Part shown: piece by piece, positions 14,952 to 21,545 of the stretch
How the letters are laid out: each line of letters opens with the position of its first letter
How positions within the stretch are numbered: position 1 is the first letter of the stretch
NCBI GenBank assembly: GCA_964563295.1
Contig: CAZLWX010000042.1
Span: 1 to 29,691, forward strand
From: Chryseosolibacter sp964563295
GTDB lineage: Bacteria > Bacteroidota > Bacteroidia > Cytophagales > Cyclobacteriaceae
DNA length: 29,691 nt
Direction of reading: 5' to 3'
Notes under the pieces: generated by a model
Database searches by the model: none
What the model saw: only the letters and a program-made list of their open reading frames with translations
What the model was told of the DNA's origin: nothing
Translations under genes and position numbers: made by a program

Positions 14952-16397
14952 TTAACCGACACTGCCCTCCAGTGTCAACGCCAACAGCTTTTGCGCCTCC
15001 ACGGCGAACTCCATCGGCAACTGGTTTAACACTTCCTTGGCATAACCATTGACGATCAAGGCTACAGCGGATTCTTCGTCGATGCCGCGTTGCAGGCAGT
15101 AAAAGATCTGGTCTTCGCCAATTTTTGAAGTGGTGGCCTCATGCTCGACGCGCGCCGTTTCGTTCTCCACATCGATATACGGGAAAGTGTGCGCTCCGCA
15201 TTTGTCGCCCATCAGCAGGGAATCGCATTGCGAAAAGTTGCGTGCACCCGATGCGCGTTTCATGATGTGGACACGGCCCCGATAGCTGTTCTGTGAATGG
15301 CCTGCCGAGATACCTTTCGATACGATCCGCGAACGGGTATTCTTTCCGATGTGGATCATCTTCGTGCCGGTATCTGCCTGCTGGAAGTTATTGGTGACGG
15401 CAACGGAATAAAATTCACCGCTTGAGTTGTCTCCCTTCAGCACACACGACGGATACTTCCAGGTAATAGCTGAACCTGTTTCCACCTGTGTCCACGAAAT
15501 CTTTGAGCCGTCGCCCGCGCAGAGTCCGCGCTTGGTCACGAAGTTGTAAATGCCGCCTTTACCCTCCTTGTCGCCAGGATACCAGTTTTGCACCGTTGAG
15601 TATTTGATGTGGGCGTCCTTCATGGCGTATAACTCCACCACCGCGGCGTGCAGCTGGTTCTCATCTCTCATGGGTGCTGTGCAGCCTTCCAGGTAGCTAA
15701 CATAGGCTCCGTCTTCGGCAACTATGAGCGTGCGCTCAAACTGACCCGTATTCGCCGCATTGATTCTGAAATACGTCGACAATTCCATCGGGCATCGCAC
15801 GCCTTTAGGGATGTAGCAGAACGATCCATCCGTGAACACGGCCGAATTCAGCGCGGCAAAGTAGTTGTCGTTCACTGGAACTACCGAACCCATGTACTTT
15901 TGTACCAGGTCAGGATGTTTTTGAACCGCTTCGCTGAACGAACAGAAAATAATTCCCAACTCGGCCAGCTTCTCCTTGAACGTTGTCGCAACCGACACAC
16001 TGTCGATCACGGCGTCGACCGCCACTCCGGTGAGACGCTTCTGCTCCGTCAAACTGATACCGAGTTTTTCAAACGTCTTGATCAGCTCGGGATCAACATC
16101 GTCGAGGCTTCTCGCCTTGGCTGATTGTTTCGGCGCCGAATAATAGATGATATCCTGGTAGTTGATTTCGGGGTAAGTGACGTTGGGCCAGGTCGGCTCC
16201 TTCATTTTTGTCCACTGCCGAAAAGCGTTCAGGCGCCATTCCAGCAACCAACCCGGCTCATTTTTCTTGGCTGAAATGAAACGGATAATATCCTCATTCA
16301 ACCCCTTCGGAGCCGATTCGGTCTCAATGTTGGTCGACCAGCCGTGCTCGTATTCCTTGGAGGTCAGCTCTTCCAAAACCTGATTATCCTTGCTCAT
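14952..16397 (-). CDS. sufB: SufB, Fe-S assembly scaffold subunit
   Basis: The 481-residue protein is the cluster-building subunit of SufBC2D. Family landmarks include SFCYIPKGVRCPMELSTYFRIN (about 196-217), the beta-helix core TWKYPSCVLKGDNSSGEFYS, and the conserved cysteine region SQCDSLLMGDKCGAHTFPYI. The length matches the family. As first gene of the operon it has a possible Bacteroidota-type promoter upstream and is followed by sufC after 32 bases. Confidence 0.97.
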   Translation of the reverse strand: MSKDNQVLEELTSKEYEHGWSTNIETESAPKGLNEDIIRFISAKKNEPGWLLEWRLNAFRQWTKMKEPTWPNVTYPEINYQDIIYYSAPKQSAKARSLDDVDPELIKTFEKLGISLTEQKRLTGVAVDAVIDSVSVATTFKEKLAELGIIFCSFSEAVQKHPDLVQKYMGSVVPVNDNYFAALNSAVFTDGSFCYIPKGVRCPMELSTYFRINAANTGQFERTLIVAEDGAYVSYLEGCTAPMRDENQLHAAVVELYAMKDAHIKYSTVQNWYPGDKEGKGGIYNFVTKRGLCAGDGSKISWTQVETGSAITWKYPSCVLKGDNSSGEFYSVAVTNNFQQADTGTKMIHIGKNTRSRIVSKGISAGHSQNSYRGRVHIMKRASGARNFSQCDSLLMGDKCGAHTFPYIDVENETARVEHEATTSKIGEDQIFYCLQRGIDEESAVALIVNGYAKEVLNQLPMEFAVEAQKLLALTLEGSVG

Positions 16398-16429
16398 CGA
16401 GTCCTATTTAGACTAATTTTAAATTACTA

Positions 16430-16437
16430 CAAATCTA
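16430..16437 (-). promoter_or_regulatory. Candidate -7 element of the suf operon promoter
   Basis: The minus strand reads TAGATTTG, an exact match to the Bacteroidota -7 consensus TAnnTTTG, 33 bases ahead of the sufB ATG. A clear -33 TTTG at the usual ~19-base spacing is not seen, so confidence is moderate. Confidence 0.45.
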
Positions 16438-16498
16438 TAACAAAAAGGGGATTTTAAGGTTCTAATGAGGCCTTGAATTACCGAAATCGATCGAAAAT

Positions 16499-16969
16499 CT
16501 AGGCTTGAGTCAGGTTGAGGCTGCGATCAAGGCTTTCTTCCAGCGAAATCATCGTTTCTGTGCGCTCAATTCCCTCCACCTGCTGGATTTTATCGTGCAA
16601 AACCTGCTTGAGATGATTGGTATCCTTACAATGAATTCTTACAAACATGGAGTAGTTGCCCGTGATGTAGTGGATGTTTATTATCTCCGGGATATTCTTG
16701 AAAGCTGTCAACACCTGGTCATAGAATGCGCTCTTTTGCAGGAAGATGCCGATGAACGCGGTGATGTCGTAACCGAGCTTTGCATAATTTACCTTTAAGG
16801 TGGTTTTCTCCACAATGCCTGCTTCTTCCATCTTGTTCATCCGTACGTGCACTGTACCTCCGGATACGAATGCGCGCTTAGCAACTTCAGTGTAGGGTTT
16901 CTTGGCATCCTGCATCAGAATCTCCAGGATTTTCAAATCGACATTGTCAACTTTGAAATTTTCGGCCAT
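16499..16969 (-). CDS. Lrp/AsnC-family transcriptional regulator
   Basis: The 156-residue protein has an N-terminal winged helix-turn-helix (DLKILEILMQDAKKPYTEVAKRA ... VHVRMNKMEEAGIV, about residues 11-56) and a C-terminal RAM/AsnC ligand-binding domain (TAFIGIFLQ ... VEGIERTETMISLEES). The family senses amino acids and usually represses its own gene. It lies upstream of the suf operon on the same strand but 101 bases away, with a separate promoter for sufB, so a role in suf control is only a possibility. An AT-rich cluster of repeated half-sites lies directly upstream. Confidence 0.93.
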   Translation of the reverse strand: MAENFKVDNVDLKILEILMQDAKKPYTEVAKRAFVSGGTVHVRMNKMEEAGIVEKTTLKVNYAKLGYDITAFIGIFLQKSAFYDQVLTAFKNIPEIINIHYITGNYSMFVRIHCKDTNHLKQVLHDKIQQVEGIERTETMISLEESLDRSLNLTQA

Positions 16970-17007
16970 ACGTGAATCGTGTTTTGCGTTGGTTCTTTAA
17001 AATTAGG

Positions 17008-17047
17008 AAATTATTTTAGAAATTATGCAATAATTTACAAAATTATT
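17008..17047 (-). promoter_or_regulatory. Lrp gene promoter with clustered AATTATT half-sites
   Basis: Within 40 bases AATTATT-type words occur at 17009, 17021 and 17041 and inverted as AATAATTT at 17029, about one helical turn apart. The minus strand reads TAATTTTG (17045 to 17038), matching TAnnTTTG, 69 bases ahead of the Lrp ATG. The overlap suggests autoregulation, as is usual for Lrp proteins; this is inference. Confidence 0.45.
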
Positions 17048-17118
17048 GACTCCATACACAACACGTGCGTTAATTTGTTACATAATTTATAATCAACAGG
17101 CAGACGGCCTGTGTATAC

Positions 17119-17279
17119 TGTAGGGTGGTGAAATTGGCAGACATACCCTCCTGTCTCGGGGGTGGGGATCAAGGGATAAACGCAGGATAACGGATTGACC
17201 ACTATTCCGACCAAAATCGGAACTCATTATTTGTCCTGTAGCTAACTTCCCCGTGGAGGTTCGAGCCCTCCCTCTACAG
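17119..17279 (+). tRNA. Atypical class II tRNA with GUC (Asp) anticodon and ~92-nt variable region
   Basis: The ends fold as a tRNA. Acceptor TGTAGGG (17119-17125) pairs with CTCTACA (17272-17278) with one G-U; position 8-9 is TG. The D arm is GTG/CAT around an 11-base loop AAATTGGCAGA, as in tRNA-Leu. The anticodon stem is CCCTC (17146-17150) with GGGGG (17158-17162), loop CTGTCTC giving anticodon GUC. The T arm is GGAGG TTCGAGC CCTCC (17255-17271). The discriminator is G, and CCA is not encoded. Known Asp identity bases (G34 U35 C36, C38, G73, G2-C71, G10-U25) are present, yet the body is class II. Bases 17163-17254 form a giant variable arm: GGGGA/TCCCC at the base (17164-17168, 17248-17252), CAGGATAA/TTGTCCTG (17183-17190, 17231-17238) and a TTCCGA/TCGGAA hairpin (17205-17222). 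Position 37 is T, unusual. It may be a functional tRNA, or a specialised non-decoding one. Confidence 0.7.
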
Positions 17280-17359
17280 CTTTCCGACTGTCTGATATCG
17301 GAATACCGTGCGTTGACCGTACCAATCGCAGTTTAGGTTAATGAGTTAGTCAGAGCTCG

Positions 17360-17410
17360 CCCACTTGCGTTCACCAGAACCGGGTGGGTTTTTCTTTTTT
17401 GTCGCCGCCG
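17360..17410 (+). terminator. Rho-independent terminator downstream of the tRNA
   Basis: CCCAC (17360-17364) pairs with GTGGG (17394-17398), followed at once by a T-rich run (17399-17410). It ends the tRNA transcript before the acyl-CoA synthetase gene. Confidence 0.6.
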
Positions 17411-17474
17411 GTAATTTGTCTATTGATTTGCTGGCAAACAATCGTTTGCTTTGAGTTCATCTAAACCATTCCGT

Positions 17475-19154
17475 ATGAACGATTTTCCATGGTTCAAGAG
17501 CTACCCGGCTGGTGTACCCCGGGAGGTCAGGTTGTATGAATATAATTCGGTGATGGAGATCTTTGAAGAGAGCTGCAAGAAATACAGCGGACGAGTCGCA
17601 TACGAGAATATGGGAGGTCGTCTCACGTTTGGACAACTTGACGAGCTGTCGCGCAACTTTGCCGCGTACCTGCAATCGGATCTCAAATTGAAAAAAGGCG
17701 AACGCATTGCCATTCAAATGCCGAACCTGCTTCAGTTCCCGGTAGCGTTTTTCGGCGCACTTCGCGCAGGGCTCATTGTGGTCAACACCAACCCGCTGTA
17801 CACTCCGCGCGAGATGGAGCACCAGTTCAACGACTCCGGTGCTGTCGCCATCGTAATCGTCGCCAATTTTGCCAGCAACCTGGAAAAGATAATTGCTAAA
17901 ACGGGCATTAAACATGTGATCCTGACAGAACTCGGCGATATGCTCGGCGGTCTGAAGGGAGCCCTTGTCAATTTCGTCGTGAAGCGAGTCAAGAAGATGG
18001 TACCGGCCTATCATCTGCCGCAAGCGAGCCGGTTCAATGACACGCTGAAGAAAGGGAAGTCGCTAACCTACACCAGGCCCGATATCAAAATCGATGACCT
18101 TGCTATCCTTCAATATACCGGAGGAACCACCGGCGTTTCAAAGGGCGCGCAGCTCACACACGCCAACCTGGTCGCTCACAATTCGATGATCCGTCATTGG
18201 TTCAAGCCGTACATGAGAAAAGAAGGGGAGGACCTGATCATCACGGCGATTCCCATGTATCACATTTTCGCGTTGTCGGTGAACGGACTGCTCATGTTGA
18301 CCACGGGCGTCAAGAATGTGCTGATCACCAATCCCCGCGACATGAAAGGCTTCGTGAAGGAACTGAAGAAACACAAGTTCAGCATCATTACAGGGGTAAA
18401 CACCCTGTTCAACGGCCTGCTGAATACTCCTGACTTCAAAGACGTCGACTTCTCGCGCCTGAAGGGAGGAGTCGGAGGAGCGATGGCCATTCAGGATGTT
18501 GTCGCCAAAAAATGGAAGACCGTGACCGGAAGTGATTTGGTCGAAGGGTATGGGCTCAGCGAAACGTCGCCCGTGTTGTGTTGCAACCCGCTCGATGGTA
18601 CTCACAAACCAGGTACGATCGGAATACCGATGCCCAGCACGGAAGTTGCGATCATGGATGAGCAAGGCAACCAGCTGCCCCAGGGCGAGCCAGGAGAAAT
18701 CTGCGCGCGTGGTCCGCAAGTGATGTCCGGGTATTGGAACCAGGATAACGCCAACGTATTTTTCCCTGGTGGCTGGTTCAAGACCGGCGATATCGGTGTG
18801 ATGGACACTGACGGATTTTTCAAGATCGTCGACAGGAAGAAAGACATGATCAAGGTCTCGGGCTTCAATGTTTTTCCCAACGAAATCGAGAACGTGGTTG
18901 CCGGCCACCCCAAAGTCCTCGAGGTCGCCGCTATCGGTGTGCCCGACGAACATTCTGGTGAAGTGATCAAGGTATTCGTGGTGAAGCGCGATCAATCTCT
19001 CTCTGAAGAAGAATTAATCTCGTATTGCCGCGATAATCTGACGAAATACAAAGTTCCGAAGCATGTGGAATTCCGCAAAGAATTGCCAAAGACCAATGTC
19101 GGGAAAATATTGCGGCGGGCACTCAAGGAGCAGGAATCACCTGTCGTCGCGTGA
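17475..19154 (+). CDS. fadD: Long-chain fatty-acid-CoA ligase
   Basis: The 559-residue AMP-forming enzyme activates fatty acids to acyl-CoA at the membrane's inner face. The ATP-binding loop YTGGTTG is at about 214-220, the motif GYGLSETSP with the adenine-contacting segment follows, then GWFKTGDIG, DRKKDMIKVSGFNVFPNEIE (FACS signature) and the catalytic lysine in NVGKILRRAL near the end. Similarity to E. coli FadD over this whole part is strong. An in-frame TTG at 17451 would add eight residues; MNDFPWFKSYP at 17475 is the more usual beginning. It follows a terminator, so it has its own promoter, though none is obvious. Confidence 0.95.
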   Translation: MNDFPWFKSYPAGVPREVRLYEYNSVMEIFEESCKKYSGRVAYENMGGRLTFGQLDELSRNFAAYLQSDLKLKKGERIAIQMPNLLQFPVAFFGALRAGLIVVNTNPLYTPREMEHQFNDSGAVAIVIVANFASNLEKIIAKTGIKHVILTELGDMLGGLKGALVNFVVKRVKKMVPAYHLPQASRFNDTLKKGKSLTYTRPDIKIDDLAILQYTGGTTGVSKGAQLTHANLVAHNSMIRHWFKPYMRKEGEDLIITAIPMYHIFALSVNGLLMLTTGVKNVLITNPRDMKGFVKELKKHKFSIITGVNTLFNGLLNTPDFKDVDFSRLKGGVGGAMAIQDVVAKKWKTVTGSDLVEGYGLSETSPVLCCNPLDGTHKPGTIGIPMPSTEVAIMDEQGNQLPQGEPGEICARGPQVMSGYWNQDNANVFFPGGWFKTGDIGVMDTDGFFKIVDRKKDMIKVSGFNVFPNEIENVVAGHPKVLEVAAIGVPDEHSGEVIKVFVVKRDQSLSEEELISYCRDNLTKYKVPKHVEFRKELPKTNVGKILRRALKEQESPVVA

Positions 19155-19197
19155 TCATACTGCCGTTTTTCAAACATCGTTTATTAACTATTAATCA

Positions 19198-20259
19198 ATG
19201 AAGGGTTTTTCTTACCTGGCTACTGCTTTATTTTTTCTAACTGCTTTCGGCTCCGTGCAGCAGGACTCACTGCGCTACCCCGGGGAAAAGCATTTTCGGA
19301 ACATGCGTCAGCTCACGTTTGGCGGCGACAACGCTGAAGCTTACTGGAGCTTTGATAACAAGATGCTCGTGTTCCAGTCGAACAACCCCGCGTGGGGCTT
19401 GTCGTGCGACCAGATTTTTTTTACAACGCTCAGCGATGACTTGCGCGATGCGAAACCGCCGATGCTTAGTACCGGCGATGGTCGGACAACATGCGCTTAC
19501 TTCCTACCGGGAAATAAAACCATCGTCTATGCCTCCACTCACCTTGGCGGAAAGGCCTGTCCCGAAGAACCCGCACGCGTGCCCGGAGGAAAGTACTTGT
19601 GGCCTATCTATGATACCTACGATATCTTTGTCGCCGACCTCAAGGGAAACATCCTGCACCAACTCACCGATGTCAAAGGATACGATGCCGAAGCCACTGT
19701 CTCGCCAAAGGGCGACAAGATTGTTTTCACCTCCACGCGGAACGGCGATCTCGACCTGTACACCATGAACCTGGATGGATCAGATGTGAAGCAGATTACC
19801 CACACACTCGGTTACGATGGCGGAGCGTTCTTTTCTCCGGATGGATCTTCCATCGTGTTCCGTGCGTCACGGCCTCAAACGGATGCCGAACGCGAAGAAT
19901 ACCTCGGCTTCCTGAAGCAGGGCCTGGTGGCCCCGACGGCCATGGAGATATTTATCTGCGATGCTGATGGGTCTAACTTGCGGCAGTTGACCAAACTCGG
20001 GAAAGCCAACTGGGCGCCGTTCTTCCATCCCGACGGCGACAAGATTCTCTTCTCCTCTAACCACCATGGCACGCGCGGTTTTCAATTCAACATCTTCATG
20101 ATCAACACCGACGGCACAGGCCTGGAGCAGATCACTTATGACGCGGTCTTTGACTCCTTTCCGATGTTCTCGTATGATGGGAAAAAGCTTGTCTTCTCGT
20201 CCAACCGGAACAATGGGGGAACTCGCAACACGAATCTGTTCGTGGCCGACTGGGAGTAA
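19198..20259 (+). CDS. Exported PD40/TolB-like beta-propeller protein
   Basis: The 353-residue protein begins with a signal peptide (MKGFSYLATALFFLTAFGSVQ), so it is periplasmic or surface-bound. The rest consists of WD40-like PD40 blades typical of TolB: repeated patterns such as SPKGDKIVFTSTRNGDLDLYTMNLDG, SPDGSSIVFRASR and SYDGKKLVFSSNRN. No peptidase domain follows, unlike prolyl oligopeptidase relatives. The blades suggest protein or peptidoglycan binding; the role is unknown. A heptamer repeat array begins four bases after its stop. Confidence 0.85.
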   Translation: MKGFSYLATALFFLTAFGSVQQDSLRYPGEKHFRNMRQLTFGGDNAEAYWSFDNKMLVFQSNNPAWGLSCDQIFFTTLSDDLRDAKPPMLSTGDGRTTCAYFLPGNKTIVYASTHLGGKACPEEPARVPGGKYLWPIYDTYDIFVADLKGNILHQLTDVKGYDAEATVSPKGDKIVFTSTRNGDLDLYTMNLDGSDVKQITHTLGYDGGAFFSPDGSSIVFRASRPQTDAEREEYLGFLKQGLVAPTAMEIFICDADGSNLRQLTKLGKANWAPFFHPDGDKILFSSNHHGTRGFQFNIFMINTDGTGLEQITYDAVFDSFPMFSYDGKKLVFSSNRNNGGTRNTNLFVADWE

Positions 20260-20263
20260 AAAA

Positions 20264-20312
20264 GGCCAAAAACTAAAAACCAAAGGCCAAAGGCCCAAGG
20301 GCAAAGGCCAAA
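20264..20312 (-). repeat. Left heptamer array (GGCCAAA on plus strand)
   Basis: Seven consecutive 7-bp units in phase, GGCCAAA three times exactly with variants AACTAAA, AACCAAA, GGCCCAA and GGGCAAA. On the minus strand the consensus is TTTGGCC, the same unit as the array on the far side of the four-helix-bundle gene, so the pair is inverted. Confidence 0.85.
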
Positions 20313-20338
20313 CGAAGAACAAATAAAAGACCCTCTGT

Positions 20339-20677
20339 ATGAAAAAGGATTTGCCGCAACGGCTATTCCGGTTTTCTATTGACGTGATTTTGTTCTTAAG
20401 GACTGTAAAAAATAGCATGGAGTCGATGGACCTCAAGCGGCAACTCGTCAGATGTTCAACGTCAGCCGGTGCCAATTACGAGGAGTCGCAGGGGGCTGCT
20501 TCCAAAGTGGACGCACGAGCGAAGGTTGCAATTGCCTTAAAGGAAATGCGCGAGTCAAATTTCTTCCTAAGAATATTTCAAGAACTGAAGGCTGGCGATG
20601 AAAGCAAGATCGGCCTCCTCGTCAATGAATCCAGCGAGCTCATGAAAATCCTTGGAAAAATATTTCGCGGCCTTTAA
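20339..20677 (+). CDS. Four-helix-bundle protein (23S rRNA intervening-sequence / Avd-like family)
   Basis: The 112-residue protein is all helical and matches the S23/IVS family: FRFSIDVILFL near the start, the core RQLVRCSTSAGANYEESQGAASKVDARAKVAIALKEMRESNFFLRI in the middle. Members were first seen inside 23S rRNA intervening sequences; the DGR accessory protein Avd has the same fold and forms a pentamer that binds RNA and reverse transcriptase. Here there is no rRNA gene and no reverse transcriptase nearby. The gene is bracketed by inverted heptamer arrays, which together look like one transferable unit. The molecular role of such solitary copies is unknown. Confidence 0.88.
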   Translation: MKKDLPQRLFRFSIDVILFLRTVKNSMESMDLKRQLVRCSTSAGANYEESQGAASKVDARAKVAIALKEMRESNFFLRIFQELKAGDESKIGLLVNESSELMKILGKIFRGL

Positions 20678-20723
20678 AACGCCTGCGCTGAAAAACATTT
20701 TGTAACTTTAGCTACATTACTTT

Positions 20724-20898
20724 GGCCTTTAACCTTTGGCCTTTAACCTTTGGCCTTTGATATTTGGCCTTTAGTATTTGGCCTTTGATCTTTGGCCTTT
20801 AACCTTTGGTCTTTGATATTTGGCCTTTAGTATTTGGCCTTTGACCTTTGGCCTTTGATCTTTGGCCTTTAACCTTTGGCCTTTAACCTTTGGCCTTA
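20724..20898 (+). repeat. Right heptamer array, 25 units in perfect phase
   Basis: Exactly 25 consecutive 7-bp units. Odd units are GGCCTTT (unit 13 GGTCTTT, unit 25 GGCCTTA); even units vary at the first four bases (AACC, GATA, AGTA, GATC, GACC) but keep TTT. That makes a 14-bp dimer, and units 6-13 and 14-21 share a partly repeated order, a 56-bp higher period. The final A is the first base of the TerB start codon. Confidence 0.95.
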
Positions 20899-21332
20899 TG
20901 ATTGGATTCTTTGAGCACCAATATCTCTCTTACAAGAAAAACCACATCCGTAACCTCCTCGCCTTAGCGAAAGCGGATGGTCACATGCACGAGAAGGAAC
21001 TCGAGATGCTGTATAAGATTGGGAAGCGCTACGGGCTCAAAGACCGTCAGGTTCGCGAGTTGATCGATAGCGCGGAGTCCCCCGAGCTCATTGTCCCCGA
21101 CAACCACAACGACAAGATGAACCTGCTCTACGACCTGTTGATGATGATTCACGCCGATGGAGTGGTCGACGAAGGAGAAATCAGGTTTTTTGAAGACGCC
21201 GTGCTCAAATTCGGCATGAAGAAAGAGATGGTGGGCTGGCTGCTTTCCATTTTCGATGAACACGACAGACCCACCGCCGACGAGTGGGATGACATCAAGC
21301 AGGAAGCGCTCGAAAAGTACACGATCCAGTAG
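20898..21332 (+). CDS. TerB-like protein
   Basis: The 144-residue soluble protein has the helical TerB (tellurite-resistance B/DjlA N-terminal) fold with the two acidic loop motifs ALAKADGHMHEKEL (22-35) and MIHADGVVDEGEI (84-96) that can bind metal ions. Its role outside ter operons is unknown. The frame stays open upstream to 20862, but those 12 codons are pure heptamer array; the ATG at 20898 starts the protein proper. The array sits exactly where a promoter and ribosome-binding site would be expected, and none is seen. A second array begins at its stop codon. Confidence 0.85.
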   Translation: MIGFFEHQYLSYKKNHIRNLLALAKADGHMHEKELEMLYKIGKRYGLKDRQVRELIDSAESPELIVPDNHNDKMNLLYDLLMMIHADGVVDEGEIRFFEDAVLKFGMKKEMVGWLLSIFDEHDRPTADEWDDIKQEALEKYTIQ

Positions 21333-21545
21333 CTTTTGGCGGTTGGCTTTTGGCCGTTGGCTCTTGGATCTTGGCTTTAGCCTTTGACCTTTGACCTTTG
21401 GCCCTTGGCCTTTAGCCTTTGGATCTTGGCTTTAGCCTTTGACCTTTGGCCTTTGGCCTTTAGCCTTTAGCCTTTGGCCTTTGAACTTTGGCCTTTAGCC
21501 TTTAGCCTTTGGCCTTTGACCTTTGGCCCTTGGCCTTTGCCCTTA
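21331..21545. repeat. Heptamer array filling the space between convergent genes
   Basis: About 30 units cover the whole space from the TerB stop to the symporter stop, overlapping both stop codons. The left end has GGCTTTT/GGCGGTT/GGCCGTT units like those of the array at 26005; it then changes to AGCCTTT/GACCTTT/GGCCTTT. Phase slips by one base at two six-base units. A block beginning GGATCTTGGCTTTAGCC occurs at 21366 and again at 21421. Confidence 0.9.

Noticed and set aside
17119..17279. tmRNA, tRNA-Sec or group I intron-containing tRNA
   Set aside because: No tag reading frame or tmRNA 5' domain; anticodon is not UCA and the D stem is 3 bp; the insert is in the variable arm, not the anticodon loop, and at ~90 nt is too short for a group I intron core.
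18138..18995. Minus-strand open frame of about 285 codons rich in histidine and aspartate
   Set aside because: Antisense shadow of fadD produced by its codon usage.
20862..20897. Longer N-terminus for the TerB-like protein
   Set aside because: The 12 extra codons are entirely heptamer repeat; the protein proper begins at the ATG at 20898.
20714..21545. The repeat arrays as a CRISPR
   Set aside because: Units are 7 bp and contiguous, there are no spacers of constant length, and no cas gene is near.
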